A stretch of 64,000 bases of DNA from Caenorhabditis elegans (taxonomy: Eukaryota; Nematoda; Chromadorea; Rhabditida; Rhabditidae). A program made the translations under genes and the position numbers. The notes under the pieces were generated by a model. It was not told where the DNA came from. It did not search any database and worked only from the letters and a program-made list of their open reading frames with translations. Position 1 is the stretch's first letter. Each line of letters begins with the position of its first letter. Shown piece after piece: positions 1 to 12,545 of this stretch. The stretch covers positions 9,796,001 to 9,860,000 of the forward strand of contig NC_003281.10 of assembly GCF_000002985.6 (NCBI RefSeq), in the 5' to 3' direction.

Positions 1-42
1 AAGAATAAATGTATCATTTGAAATCTTAGCATTTCAAGATAC

Positions 43-548
43 CATATGAAATGAAGTATAGAGCCATATTTTGCTAGAAGTGAAAAGCTGAGATGCCTGC
101 ATACTCACAACTACTGCTATTCGATTAATAGTCATCAGAATAAGTGTGAGCATTGGATGAAGATAATTGAACGTTACACCCACCGAAATCATAGCTCCTA
201 TTGAATCCCGATATGCTGAAAATATAGATTAGAAAATATATCCTTCCTCATGTGTCCGGACAGTTATTACTTTTATATGTTTTATCGGACATGTAATAGG
301 GGAGTATGTAGACCATTATTCCGAATATGACTAGAAGTGCGTTAGAAATTGCCATGTTATAGATGTATGTGGCTGGTAGAGCATCTGAAATGAGATTTTT
401 AAAAAAATAAAATCCCGAATTTTTCGTAACTGTTTTTAGAAGTTTTTATTGCCAGTGATAAAGTAATACAGTAGAATAAATTGAACACCGAACATGTCTC
501 GTAAACCCATAGAGCAATACGCTTAACAACGGCAGCATCCACATCCAT
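43..548 (-). CDS. Nematode 7TM chemoreceptor-like gene (5' part), nested in mcm-6 intron
   Basis: Three exons can be joined on the minus strand: 548-431, 384-271 and 215-43, all with GT/AG borders and compatible phases (118, 114 and 173 bp). They give 135 codons. The start is the ATG at 548. The product has three hydrophobic segments: one around residues 11-32 (IALWVYETCSVFNLFYCITL), one with YIYNMAISNALLVIFGIMVYI, and one ending LHPMLTLILMTINR. It then continues as a hydrophilic loop with SSKIWLYTS. The third segment followed by an N-R pair resembles TM3 and loop 2 of nematode-specific serpentine receptors; I cannot assign the family. The last exon ends in a donor at 43, so TM4-7 lie to the left of the window. 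The gene sits antisense within an intron of mcm-6, whose next exon begins at 826. It could be a pseudogene; only the N-terminal half is visible. Confidence 0.62.
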
Positions 549-825
549 TTGTAGAAAAAAGAAACACACCAGCAGGTTGAATAATGTAGGAACCAATGGT
601 TGGGTAGTATTCTTTTGGAAGATGTGATTATATGGACTCCTCGTTTCTCGATAATGTGGTGATTTTGATTTTATTAGCATCTAGTATTCGAACAATTATG
701 GTCACGTGGAACGAGGAAGTAGAATTGATTTTCAGTGACTAGTGATTCCTATGGTTTCATAAATTTAAATATATATTTTAAGAAAAAAAACTAGCGAGAC
801 TCAACAATAATCTGATTTTTTACAG

Positions 826-2494
826 GCAGAGCGACCGATAAAAGCGAAGGAATCACTGGATTGAAAGCTCTTGGAGTCCGTGATCTTACCTATAAAATGG
901 CATTCTTGGCTTGTCATATTCAACAAACCGAGAGTCTTGTTGGTGGAGATGCTTCGGGAGCTGTTGAGGAGACTGATTATCTTGATTTATGGTCGAAAAT
1001 GTCAACAGAAGATCGTGCAACACTGAAGAAAATGAGTGACGATAAGAAAATCGAGAAGAACATTGTCGATTCACTTTTCCCGAACATTTATGGAAACCAC
1101 GAAGTTAAGCTTGGAGTTCTTCTGATGCTTCTTGGAGGTGTCGCGAAGAAGAGCAGGGACGAAGGAACTTCACTGAGAGGTGATATCAACGTTTGTCTTG
1201 TTGGAGATCCATCAACTGCCAAGTCGCAAGTTCTGAAAGCTGTGGAAGAGTTCAGTCCAAGAGCTATTTACACTTCTGGAAAAGCATCTTCAGCTGCTGG
1301 TCTGACTGCTGCTGTTGTAAAAGACGAGGAATCGTTCGAGTTTGTCATTGAAGCTGGAGCTCTCATGCTTGCCGACAATGGAGTTTGTTGTATTGATGAG
1401 TTCGACAAAATGGACCTCAAGGATCAGGTTGCCATTCACGAGGCAATGGAACAACAAACCATTTCCATCACCAAAGCTGGAGTCAAAGCAACATTGAATG
1501 CCCGTGCATCAATTCTTGCCGCTGCAAATCCAGTTAATGGACGTTATGATAGAAGTCGTCCGTTGAAGTATAATGTCCAGATGTCAGCTCCGATTATGTC
1601 ACGTTTCGATCTTTTCTTTGTGTTGGTCGATGAGTGCAATGAAGTTACTGATTACGCTATTGCCCGTCGGATCCTTGATAATCATCGTGCGATCAGTGAG
1701 CATACTGAACGTGACAGTGTTTACAAAATTGATGATATCAAGAAGTATATCGCGTTTGCTCGTTGCTTCAAGCCGAAGATTTCGGATAAAGCTGCTGAAA
1801 CTCTTGTTCGAGAGTACAAGAAACTTCGTATGTCTGACAGCAACAATGCAGCCACGTCATCATGGAGAATCACTGTTCGTCAATTGGAGTCTCTCGTTCG
1901 TCTGTCTGAGGCTCTTGCTCGTCTTCACTGTGGAAAGGAAGTACTGGTGGAACATGTCGAAAAGGCTGCCGAACTTCTCAACAAGTCTATCGTCAGAGTT
2001 GAGCAACCAGACATTGCTTTGGATGATGACGACTTTGACAACAATATCATGGTTGTTGAAGCAGACAAAGAGAATCAAAGAGGAGATGATAGTATGGATC
2101 ATGATGGAGAGAAGGAAAATGCTCCGAAGATTGATATAGCAAAGCTCAAAATCTCATTCAAGGAATACAAGCAATTGTCTGATGTTCTCGTTTTACATAT
2201 GCGATCCGATGAAGACAATCAAGGAGAAGACGAGTATGATGGTGTCAAGCAGAGTGCACTTGTTGAATGGTTTGTTTAAATATTCAAATATTTAAATTTA
2301 AATTTCTGGTTTTTAGGTACTTGTCGACAATCGAAGCAGATTTGGAGACGGAGGAAGACTTCAACGTACAAAAGACTATTTGCGAGCGTGTAATTCATCG
2401 TCTCATTCACCAGGATCACGTTCTTCTTGAAGTTGAGCAAGGAGAAGATCCAACTCTCTGTGTTCATCCGAACTATGTTATTGCCGACGAATAA
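826..2494 (+). CDS. mcm-6: DNA replication licensing factor MCM6 (3' two exons)
   Basis: MCM6 is one subunit of the MCM2-7 replicative helicase, acting on DNA in the nucleus. Two exons are present, 826-2269 and 2317-2494 (phase 2 junction giving the W-Y of the C-terminus). The 5' exons are outside the window; 826 follows a TTTTTTACAG acceptor. The AAA+ core is complete: Walker [10 protein letters not shown], Walker [10 protein letters not shown], and the arginine-finger motif SRFDLFF. The segment [14 protein letters not shown] before it and the C-terminal winged-helix region (NYVIADE end) match MCM6 rather than other MCM subunits. A low-complexity acidic stretch lies between helicase and C-terminal domains. 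I remember this locus as ZK632.1. The upstream intron holds an antisense receptor gene. Confidence 0.95.
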
Positions 2495-2796
2495 TTGAAA
2501 TAATTGCTTCCCGTGTGTATTGATCTCTTATCCAGGCTCTTTTACCGTTTATCATTATTTTTATCATCATCATCAACTCACTAATTTGCAATTAACTTGA
2601 GTATGACTATCACCGGAACTTTTGTGAATGAATTTTCATCAATATTTCCAAACTATTGCTATGTGTTCAAAGTGAAAAATGTATGGGCTGCGGCCTAGTT
2701 TCATTGACGGCCATGTACTTCTCGTGGACAACTTTCGCAAACCGAATCTTTTAGTTATCCAGATGTAAAATATTGGGATTTCTGTGCCAAAAACAC

Positions 2797-3069
2797 GGTA
2801 CCTAGTCTCGAAACGATAAATGTTTGTTAAATGAAAACGGATGTGCGCCTTTAAAGAGTACTGTAATTTACAGATTCATATTTTTTTGTTTTTTTTCTCC
2901 CGTTTTTCGATAATTCATGTTTTTAATGTTATTCTTGAGCTTGCTAATGAATAATCTTATTTTTATTTTAAAAAAACGATGAAAATCCCTTTAATTTAAA
3001 ATTACAGTATTCTATAATGGTGCACATCATTTTTTCCTCAAACCTTTTTCGTGCGGAGACCGGCTACCG
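2797..3069. repeat. Inverted-repeat hairpin, CTTTAAAGAGTACTGTA family
   Basis: The 616-bp space between mcm-6 and the next gene mostly holds this element. The left arm (about 2797-2873) contains a TAGTCTCGAAACGA block and GCGCCTTTAAAGAGTACTGTA. The right arm (about 2998-3069) is its imperfect reverse complement and ends GGAGACCGGCTACCGTA. The loop is AT-rich. Arms of the same family recur elsewhere in the window. Confidence 0.75.
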
Positions 3070-3110
3070 TATTTTTAGCTCAGAAATCAAATAATAAATA
3101 TTTCAGCGTA

Positions 3111-6100
3111 ATGTCTGAATCAGACGGAGCCTTCAAATCACCAAGTTTACCTCCATCTCATCATGCTCCGGCTCCAATGTCGCCTGAAAAAATTCGAGCT
3201 CCCGCTGAACAGATGGACGGTCCAGTTGAAGGAGTTATTGATGAAATTGAGGTTTGAAAAATATTTATTGATTATATATATATTGAAATAATCATTTTTC
3301 TTTCAGACTGCGGAAGTTCAAGCTGAAAAAGAATCGAAAATTTCAGTGCAAGCACCAGCTCTACACTATGAAGTGCCTCCTTGGGCTTGTGAACCGGATC
3401 CAGCTCATAAATTTCAGTTTGAGGTACATATTACCCAGACGCGAAATTTTGCACAAAAAATTCGGTACCCGGTCTCGACACGAAAATTTTTTGTTAAATG
3501 TAACAACGTCTGCTCCTTTAAAGTACTGTAGTTTTTTTTTCGATATGAATTAAATTAATTTATTAAAAAACCTGAATATGCAAATATATTACATTTCAAT
3601 TTTGACAAATCGAGAGAAAAACTATGAAAATTCGGTGAAAATTAAGCAGCAATGAAAATTTGAAATTACAGTACTCTTTAAAGGCGCACATATTCTCGCA
3701 TTTAACAAAAATTGTAGTGTTAGGACCAGAAACCGTAATTTTAATGCTAATTTTCTCAATTTTTCTGTTGATACAAAATAAAATAAAAACAATTTTTTCA
3801 GATTCTGAAAGAAGGAAAATTAATTGCTTCGTATGATTTGTCAAATCGAAAGAATTCAACGTTCGTAGTTATCGGAAGAATCAAGCCAGGATGTGATCTT
3901 TTAATGGAACATCCATCAATTTCAAGATATCACTGTATTTTACAATATGGAAATGATAAAATGTCAAAAACTGGAAAAGGATGGCATATTTTTGAATTGG
4001 GAAGTACCCATGGAAGCCGTATGAATAAAAAACGATTACCACCGAAACAATACATCAGAACCAGAGTTGGATTCATTTTTCAGTTTGGAGAAAGTACTCG
4101 AATATTGAATTTTGTTGGGCCTGAAGAGGATTCAGAGCCGGAATGGGATTGTTCACCAACTGAAATGAAGTTAAGAAAACACAAAAAAGAATTGGAAGCA
4201 AAATTGAGAGCCGCTGCAGCACAAGAAATGATTGACGATGAAAAACGTGAAAAAGAAGAAGAAGGATGTGGATGGGGAATGGATTATGGAGAAGATGAGA
4301 AACCATTGACTACTGTTGAAACTGATGCACATTTGATGGAGGATCGAGAAGCTTATTATAATCAGGATCCAAAAAAGGCGTTGCAGAAGTTTTTTGAACG
4401 GGAAGGATTTGATATGAATTTTGAATTCAGTGAACAGGGACAAGGTCATACACACAAATGGGTCTGTTCTATTGAGTGAGTTTTTGAAATTTATTTTCAA
4501 GAAAAAATCGTTTTGAACTAAAAAAAAAATTAATTAAAATTTTCACAAGCTCAAAAAACTAGGTAGTTAAAGGCGGAGTAGAGAGAGAGAGAGAGAGGGA
4601 GAAGAGAATTTCGCTTCAAAAATCCTAAACTGTCTCAAGTTCAGAAATACCACAACAGAAATACAAAAAATAATCACGAAATAATGATTCAAACATAAAA
4701 TTTAGCCAACAGTGATAATCACGTTTTTAAAATTGTTTTTTCATTCCTTTTCGATTTTTAAAGTTTTTTTTTCTGAATTTGAGACAATTTTTGATTTTTT
4801 GAAGAAAAACCCCATTCACGCTAGTCCCTATGCTGAATATTTAGCAGATCCATGTATGGTCTGCTAAATATTTAGCAGACCCATTTATGGTCTGCTAAAT
4901 ATTTAGCAGATCCATGTATGGTCTGCTGAATATTTAGCAGACCCATTTATGGTCTGCTAAATATTTAGGTTTCAGGAATCAACCAGATTATTAATTTTCA
5001 ACTTCTATAAAAATACATTATTCCAGGTTACCTGTTGAAATCGACGGAGTTGATCGTGCCTTCACTGCATCGGCAACTGTATCAACTTCCAAAAAAGATG
5101 CTCAAATTCAATGTGCTCTCGATGCATGCCGAATTCTCGATACGTATAATGTTCTTCGGAAATCAAATACCAAACTCCGAATGCAACGAAAAACTCTTGA
5201 AGCCAATGATTATTACGATGAAGACGACGATCTGTATCTTGATAGAACTGGACAGTTGGAAAAACAACGTGAAAAACGAAAGCAGTGGGCTGAAGAAGGA
5301 TTTGGGCATAAAAGAACCGAAACAGATACCTATGAGAGTTTATGTAGAAAATTGGAAGAATCGAAGAAAGAAATAATCGAATGTCAGAAACATTTGGATG
5401 AATTGTCAGCTGGAACAAAGAAATCTAGAACAATTGATCAAGGGGGTGATGTTCTAGATGATTACATCCGGCAGTTGGAGAAATCTGGCGGAGCGGGAGA
5501 CGATGCAAAGGTAGGATTTGGAAACGTTTAAAGTGATATTCTGATCTTCAATAATTATTCATTTTCAGACCAAAATGGAAAAGTCAAAATGGCGTCAAAA
5601 ACTGATGGCAGCGACACACGAATCTCAAAAACTCGAAAAGTTGGTCAAAATTGCTAAGCCAGCTGTAGTAAAAGGATTGGAACAACTGGAAACTACTGCT
5701 GCCAATGATCGACAAGCATTCCTTAAAAAGTTGATGGGTGTTCGAGCAAGAAAAGAAATTGATCAAACACCTTCACAAGGACCAGGACCGTCGACTTCAG
5801 CTACTCTTCCAGCTACAGTAGCCCCAACCTCAACAAAAGCTGTGGAAGTTGAACATGAGAAGAAGATGACTCCATTAAAAGTTGAGAAAGAAATTGCTGC
5901 ATCATTGGATTCATCTGAAATAAAGAATTCTTTACCGGCTGTAGATGAACCAAGCTCGGTAAAAGACGAAGTTTCTGAAGAAACTCCACAGAAAGAAGCA
6001 TTCGGCAGCAAAGTTCAGAAGAGAGTTGCACAATGGGAAGAGGAGCTTGAAGCTGAAAAAGAAGAACTCGCGAAAAAGCAAAAGCTTGAAGCGGAAGAAG

Positions 6101-6285
6101 AAGCTAAGAAAAAGGTTCAAAGAGTCCGACGGCGTGATATTGAAAAGAAGATCGCTGGATCAGAAGATTACGGTGCAGGTGTTGAGGATCGAGATGAGAA
6201 ATACTCAACATGGATGCCACCAAATGCAGATCAGTCGGAAGCTAAACAAGATGCTCTGCGAGCGAAGTTTGCTGGAAGGTATTGA
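3111..6285 (+). CDS. Kanadaptin-like protein with FHA domain (SLC4A1AP homologue)
   Basis: Five exons: 3111-3251, 3307-3423, 3802-4475, 5027-5510 and 5569-6285; all phases agree, giving about 710 aa. The start ATG at 3111 lies four bases after a TTTCAG acceptor at 3106, the usual picture for a trans-spliced nematode start. An FHA domain spans the PPWACEPDP segment through GRIKPGCDLLMEHPSISRYH and GSTHGSRMNKKRL, which contain the phosphothreonine-binding R/S/H residues. Downstream come an LPVEIDGVDRAFTA block and a DDLYLDRTGQLEKQ block, both diagnostic of kanadaptin, then a long charged, coiled-coil tail rich in E and K. Vertebrate kanadaptin is nuclear and associated with spliceosomal material; the worm role is unknown to me. 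Remembered as ZK632.2. Its introns carry a hairpin repeat (3462-3737) and a palindromic tandem array (4830-4970). Confidence 0.88.
3462..3737. repeat. Inverted-repeat hairpin in kanadaptin intron
   Basis: Left arm about 3462-3533 (CGGTACCCGGTCTCGACACG ... CTTTAAAGTACTGTAG), right arm about 3662-3737 (TTACAGTACTCTTTAAAGG ... GACCAGAAACCGTA). The arms are imperfect reverse complements, of the same family as 2797-3069. Confidence 0.75.
4580..4603. repeat. GA microsatellite
   Basis: A run of GAGA units lies in the fourth intron of the kanadaptin-like gene. It is a simple repeat with no further signal. Confidence 0.7.
4830..4970. repeat. 31-bp palindromic tandem array
   Basis: About four and a half units of 31 bp. 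Copies of GGTCTGCTAAAT start at 4858, 4889, 4920 and 4951. Most units contain a perfect 24-bp palindrome made of GGTCTGCTAAAT and its reverse complement, separated from the next by CCATTTAT or CCATGTAT. The array is in an intron of the kanadaptin-like gene. Confidence 0.9.
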
Positions 6286-6453
6286 ATATTGCTCTATCTG
6301 AATCTTGTATTATTTTAATGAAGGTGCTCCTCTGTCTATGTAATCTGAAGTAACACGTTAAACAATACATTAAAGTAAACAAACCAAAGGAGCAAAAAAT
6401 AGAAAAGAAAAACAACAAACGATACTTAAATATAATATTTAAATTAAATTTGA

Positions 6454-8971
6454 TTAATTATACTCTCTCGCCGGTGAAATGCCTCGATTCGCTTTCTTCT
6501 CTTCATTATATTTCTTGAGCTCCATATCAGCTGGCCGAGATTTATCATGACGTAAGTCTACGGATCTATTCTCTTCGGAAAATTGTTCAACTTGGACGAG
6601 CAAATCATGATCTTCTACCATATCGAGGTCAGTAATCAGATTGAATAGTTGAACGTAGGTTGGAAGATTTGGAGTTCCGATACGAGTGAAGAATGTGATA
6701 ATATTTTGAATGTCACGAGTGAGGAATTGTAATGATCGTGGATGAGATAGATCCATTGCTTGAGACACATCGATCACGTGAACTTTATTATCAGGAGTTA
6801 AGAGAAGATTGAACTCGCTCAGATCCGCATGAACCAGAAGACATTCTTTGTACATTCGACACATTATCTGAAAAATATATAATTTACATTCAAAGAAATT
6901 GCATCTTTTGCAGGCTGTGTTAATATTTCGCATAGTCCGAAATCTAGCGAGTTGCGCTCCCATCATGACACCACAAGATTTATTACACAGTTGTGTATTA
7001 TTGCGCAAAAATTCCGTACCCGGTCTCGAAATGACTGGAATTTCGCTGTTACCGTAGTATTTTGCAATTTTTCCACTATTATTCATAATTTCGCTTATGT
7101 TGTTAATGTAAAAACTAGAAAATTTATTAGAAAATTATGGAAAACGCGTAAAATATCAGGAAATACAGGAAAAATTGCGAAAAACGGTTATTTTTCCGCA
7201 ACATTTCAAAACTTTTACCAGTATTTCTTGATATTAGACGCGGTTTGGATGATTTTCAAATAAATGTACAGTTTTTGGATTGAAAATTCAGCTAAATTAT
7301 GAAAATTAGTAAAAGAAGTTGCAAAATACTTGTGGGTGCGGTAGATGAAAAATTTTGATCGTCTCGAGACCAGCAAAATTTTATAACTGGTAAAGTATAG
7401 CTAGGTACAAAACGCGGAAGATGTCAGACCAAACTTAATTTTTAAATGTTTTTTTCTGAAAAAGTACTTTAAAAATTACCGATTGTACTTGATCGTAAAC
7501 ATTTCTGCGCTCATCGTCAGTGAAAAATTCCCATTCCACGTTTTTGAGTCTTGGTGCGGCAAGACCTTGATCTCCGAGAAATGACATGACAAGAACATTG
7601 CGACGAACTTTGACAGGTTGTGGACACGGAAGTCCATGTTTCGCCATTCGGCTCAAGTTCATAAACTCTCTTTCTGCCCAAATCTTGAGAACACCACGCG
7701 GATTTTTGAAGCGGAAATCGTCTTTTACGTACTCTGAGCGATTTTTGAACTCGGACAGTGTGGTTTTGTATACTTTGATGGCATAGCTGGTCGCCGAGTC
7801 TTGAGCAGCGTGAAGAACCGCCGATTCTTTTCCAGTTGCGATAATTCCATCGACAGAATCAAATACTCCTTGATTGATCCATTTAAGGAGAAGAAGACGT
7901 GTGTCACTGTCAACAGAAGTATCCATTGTTGCTTTCTCTTCTTTATCCTTATTTCTCATTTGACGCTTCGATTCACTTTTTCCAAATGCCATCAGTTTGT
8001 TGAAAACTTTATTGTTGAGCTTGTCGCCGACCATATCGCCTGTTGGAAGGGTGTTCCGATCCTAAAACGAATAATCTCTCATGAGAATTAGATACAAGTA
8101 TACACTACGGGGCACGTAGAAAATGCACATTTTGAAATCGAGATGCAATCGTGCTCCACGATTAAGCGAAAAGTTCCGCCCCTAAGCGGCAAATTAAAAC
8201 ATTTTCCAGGAATTCTTCGTTTTTTTTCAGCTGTTTTTCGTTTAAATTTATGGTTTCACCACCACTACCTAACGAGACCCAACGTTTAGGGGCGGAGCAT
8301 GACTGTGGAGCGCGGTACATTTTTCTGCGTTTCAATAACACGTACATTGAAAGTTTTATCAGCATTACGACGCCCACTGACACCAGTATCATGCTTTGTT
8401 CGTGAAGTACTGGGACCTTCTGGTCGAAGACGAGAATTCGTTGCATTTTCCTCATCAAGCTTCGCATAGAGCATATCAGTTGCAGCCTGTCTCAAAGCAT
8501 CATCATCTTCATTCTCAGAATCTGTTTCCTGCATTGTTTTTGGATGATAACGGTCAGGTGTGAAGTGAACCGAACTCGAAGATCCAACAGCACGAGCAAC
8601 ATCTGCTTCTCGGTCAAAATGGCGTTGAAGAGCAAGTGCAACTTCTTCATCAGTCATTCCTTCAGTATTTATGGGGAGTTGATCATCAGAAACTGAAGTA
8701 TCACCGAACATTTGATCGAGTTGCTGGAATTTAATATTATTTAAAAGTTTTTTTAAATTTATATACCTTCATGTATCTCTCTTCTTCCAATTTTTCTTGA
8801 ACACTCAGATCCTCAATAAATTCTTCGCTCAGGACATCCGCAAAACTGACTATCGGTTCTTCAGCAGTTTCCTAAAATTGGAATTTGCTTAAAACATTTA
8901 AATTTCTCAAAACCAACCTCATTTTTGCCCCACGCGTTCTTCTTCCACGGATTATTCTCACAATTCGCCAT
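6454..8971 (-). CDS. riok-3: RIO-family atypical protein kinase, RIOK3 type
   Basis: Five exons on the minus strand: 8971-8918, 8871-8767, 8723-8319, 8061-7480 and 6867-6454, in phase. RIO kinases are atypical kinases/ATPases that act in small-subunit ribosome maturation. The start ATG (8971) follows a CTTTCAAG acceptor. The N-terminal half is acidic and has no recognised fold. The kinase core shows the glycine-loop ATGKESAVLHA, the ATP-binding lysine in AIKVYKT, catalytic HADLSEFN and metal-binding IDVSQAMD. NRSEYVKDDFRFKNPRG is the RIO-specific segment. The C-terminal tail after the kinase is shorter than I recall for human RIOK3. The last intron (6868-7479, 612 bp) holds repeat DNA with GGTCTCGA blocks. 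Remembered as ZK632.3. Confidence 0.93.
7000..7380. repeat. Repeat-derived intronic segment with GTACCCGGTCTCGAA block
   Basis: The last riok-3 intron contains CCGTACCCGGTCTCGAAATG near 7015-7033 and CGTCTCGAGACC near 7360-7371, separated by AT-rich DNA. The blocks match the arms of the dispersed hairpin family. An open frame here (6952-7263) has no support as a gene. Confidence 0.45.
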
Positions 8972-9141
8972 TGTCTGGCTTGAAAGCTTGGAGAAAACGG
9001 CAAACTATCTACTGAAACGAAATTAAATCAAAAAATGGCAATTGTATTGTTGAATAATTGAAAATTTGTCCAGTTGTGGAATGTTTCGCAATGCAATCAA
9101 TATTTGTCCTGTCAGAGGGACGAGGGTGTAGTTTGAACGGC

Positions 9142-9267
9142 CATGGCCATATGGTCTGCTAAATGTTTAGCAGACCATAGCTATTTAGCAGACCCAAGCA
9201 TGGTATGCTAAATATTTAGCAGACCATAGCTATTTAGCAGACCCAAGTATGGTATGCTAATTATTTA
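9142..9267. repeat. 49-bp palindromic tandem repeat
   Basis: About two and a half units of 49 bp; GGT(C/A)TGCTAA blocks start near 9153, 9202 and 9251. Each unit pairs TGCTAAATATTTAGCAGACC with TAGCTATTTAGCAGACCCAA. The core is shared with the 4830-4970 array but the period differs. It lies between the riok-3 start and the mannose-6-phosphate isomerase 3' end. Nothing else stands out in this 740-bp gap. Confidence 0.85.
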
Positions 9268-9711
9268 TGTTAGGGACGTGAAGGACACAATAATTTAGCA
9301 GAACCAATACAAAACCTTTTTTTGTTGATAATTGTTCAATTTTAGCATTTTTTCAATATAAAATACAGGATTTTACAATAAACCTCCGAAAATTATTGAA
9401 TAGAACATTATTTGAAATTTTAACGACCGGCCAGGCAGCGCTAATCGTAAGAAAGAAGGAAGTAATGTAAACAATGAATAAAAATCCTCAAATAATTATT
9501 AAGAATTGAAAAATAAGGAATAAAAATTTATTATGAACAACCCTAGATAATGAAAAACAGTGACTAGCACTTTTGTATGTAATTGAAATTCCAAAATTCC
9601 AATTTTTAGCTGAAATAACGTGGAAGCTATAGCATGGCAAGTTTAATTTTTAAATACAATCATTGCGTAAAACTGTGGTGAATTATATAAAGACATAAAA
9701 AGATTTCTGAA

Positions 9712-11454
9712 TTAATCAATAATCAGACGCTTATTTGAAAGACTTTCGAGGGCTCTTGGTGATGGTGTGAACGCTCGGAATGCAAGAAAATCATCAGAAA
9801 TATTAATCTTGGGACGTTCAGCGTCATGTGTAGCTCCAATGAAAACGACTTCTCCTCGATTCAATACTTGTGATGCATCTCCCAATGTAACTGTTGCAGT
9901 ACCATAGAGAACCGTCAAGACAGAACATGATTCGGAGTAAGGAAGTTGGTAGATCGATCCAGCGGGTCCTTTGACTTCCTGCACCCAGAACTCATCAATT
10001 CCACGTGGAGTAAATAGTAGTGATCCATCGTCCAGTTCATTTGGAATATATTTTGGAAGCAGGGTCTCATCATAATTCAACATTTCAACCAATGATTCTA
10101 CATCAATATATTTTGGTGTTAATCCAGCTCGAATAGTATTGTCACTGTCTGCCATACACTCAACACAATCTCCTTTCAAATAAGCATGTGGCATGTTTGG
10201 TTCTAAAAATGTTGCCTCTCCAGGTTGTAATTTGAAGTAGTTCAAGAAAATTGGAGCAAATACACCAACATCTCCAGGGTACAATGTGAAAAGGTAGACA
10301 ATTATTTCATCAAGAGCCGTTTTGTTTTCTGAAATTTAGTAATTAAAAAGAAGATATTCATTCAAAAATATCGCTTACCATGTCCTTGAATTCGTCTGGC
10401 AAGTTTATCAACAACTATTTGAAGTTTTTCCTTTGGAGTTCGCCAAATTCTTGAGAAGATCTTTTTGAGAACCTGTGCAGAACTCTCTCCATAAGATCCT
10501 AAACTGTCGATTTGACTTTTCTCTTCTTCGGTGAGCAATTCTTGAATTTCAGAGTACACTGAAAAAAAGCAAATTTTAATGCTTATAATCTAATTGTGAT
10601 AATTACATTTCAGATATTCACTAATTTGTGAATGTTGCCGAAATCCGGAAAGAAGCTCGAATTCAGTCAGAGCAATTGCGATCTCTGGTTTGTGGTTGTC
10701 ATCTGGATAGTTCTTCGGATCTGTAGCATGAAGAAGTTTTCCTTGTTCTTTTGTTGGATGAATTTGGATTGAGAGTGGTCCAAGAACGGAAAGCACTTTG
10801 AAGAGGAATGAAAGGTTGCCTGAAAGAAATAATTAATATTTATTGACAAGGTCATGTTGTTCTTTAAGGAATTGAAATGTATCAATTGGCTTGAAATTTA
10901 TGTCATTCGGAAGCTGACATCGAATTGGATATTCCTTTTTGCTGATCTCTTAACTTCCAAATTACATAAGTTTCAAGCCAGTTAGACCATTCCCAAGCCA
11001 GAACAGTAAAGAATATTTATTTTATTCACCTTTTTCATGTTTTCCCTGTAACTCTGGCGATGTAGCCAAAAGTTGTTTAAGAGCGATGTCTTTTTCGATG
11101 ACGTGGGCCGGCCCGTTAGCGTGAGTTCCCACCCAGAACTGTAATAATAAAGATGATGAAAGAGAACGTGTTTCGGGAGTGATGTAGGCCGATCTGATCA
11201 GGTGATCGACGACACAATCTTCGAAAGTCACGACATAAGGTCAGAAACCACGGTAAGACGCCACAAATAGATTGAGAATCGCTTTAATTAGAACGGAAAT
11301 AGATACATGTTTCATTACTCACTTCAGCGTATGGTTTGTCTTTGTCAAGATTTGGAATATGACCACCATCTAATGCAAGACTTCCAGCCATGCTAGAATT
11401 TCCTTTGGGTCCCCATGCGTAGTTATTGACAGTGCACTTTAGCTTCAGAAGCAT
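9712..11454 (-). CDS. Mannose-6-phosphate isomerase
   Basis: Interconverts mannose-6-phosphate and fructose-6-phosphate in the cytosol and so feeds GDP-mannose for glycosylation. Six exons on the minus strand: 11454-11323, 11138-11030, 10819-10607, 10558-10379, 10328-9712 with consistent phases (five junctioned segments after the first ATG). Family landmarks are [10 protein letters not shown] near the N-terminus, zinc-ligand segments [14 protein letters not shown] and [29 protein letters not shown], and the type I signature [19 protein letters not shown] followed by [12 protein letters not shown]. The start ATG directly follows TTTTCAG, so it is either a trans-splice site or an internal acceptor of a longer 5' gene. 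Remembered as ZK632.4. It may lie in one operon with riok-3 downstream, but the 740-bp gap is long for that. Confidence 0.93.
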
Positions 11455-12545
11455 CTGAAAACATGAATTATGGAAGAAATGTTTTGAGAGAACAGATTAT
11501 GTTCGAAATATGAGTTAGGGAGAAAATAAAAGATATAATGCATCAAAATGACGGTAAACGACTGATCTCTCTAGTTTTCTCTGATCAACGCATGCGCTAA
11601 AATCGACACGTGACTAAATATAATCAGTCATAAGTTGACCATAAGACAAGAGAAAAAGACTTCCGAACTGGAAGACACGGAATACATATATATGACCGAG
11701 AGGCTCGGAGACGCAGATTGAAAACGCTGAGATCAGAACTATAAAACGAGTGCGACCGTCGACTTTTTTCATATCTTGAGTGGGTATGCGTGTGAGATTG
11801 CGTCAACGTGACTGCCTAAACTAATTGTAGAGAAAGGTCGTAAATTTTCAGACAAATCAAATGATTGTCGGAGACAGATTTATGGGTGGGATCATAAGAG
11901 AGAGATAGATCGTATTCTCGGTGATTATTTACACGATGAACGCACGCAACATGGCGACGACAACATGCGGCAAAACTGAGAAATTCCTTGATCGCTGATT
12001 TTGAAGCAGGTTAATGCCGGAAGTGGTTTTTAAATACAAAAATCGGGACATTTCTTAGCCAATGAAGGTCACAAAAGATCGAACAACAAAGTGTAAATTA
12101 ATGAAAAATTATTTCAGAGAATCAGAATAGAACTTTGATGAAAGTTTATTTATTTTTGAAAGCAACAAGTTTTTTCACAAAAAATGGTTTTTACAGGCTC
12201 TATGGAAACAATGGAAAAAATGTTCCGTAGAAGTGCATGTTCTAATATTCAATAGTCGAGAACTATGAGTAAAGATGTAAATTTTATAAATTTAAATTCA
12301 AACAATACAAAATTTACAGTAGCATAAAATATTTTTAAAAAACTTTATATAAATGGCAACTAATACTCTAAAAACTTAGTCATAATGGTGGATTCATTTC
12401 TACTGAGACTGATGTTCCATAAAGTGTGATGCAGGCGTGCTCTACTAAACTCCTCCTAATGTTTTTTTGTTGTTTTTTCAATTGCCACTGTTTTTTTTTC
12501 TAATTTCAATAAAACTGAATCCTTTTTAAATTGTTTTTTTCAGAA
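11455..12545. other. Divergent intergenic region
   Basis: This region lies between the isomerase (minus) and the GCP-like gene (plus), so it should hold both promoters. I see no supported coding sequence or RNA gene. The open frame at 11624-11806 lacks family features. AT-rich runs (about 12100-12350) fill the right half. Confidence 0.5.

Noticed and set aside
1573-2139. 188-codon open frame overlapping mcm-6
   Set aside because: It is out of frame with the MCM6 coding sequence, which explains the region fully; a shadow.
6952-7263. 103-codon plus-strand open frame in the riok-3 intron
   Set aside because: It overlaps hairpin-repeat DNA and has no features; AT-rich chance frame.
9142-9267. 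CRISPR array
   Set aside because: Units are palindromic and immediately tandem, with no unique spacers, in a nematode genome.
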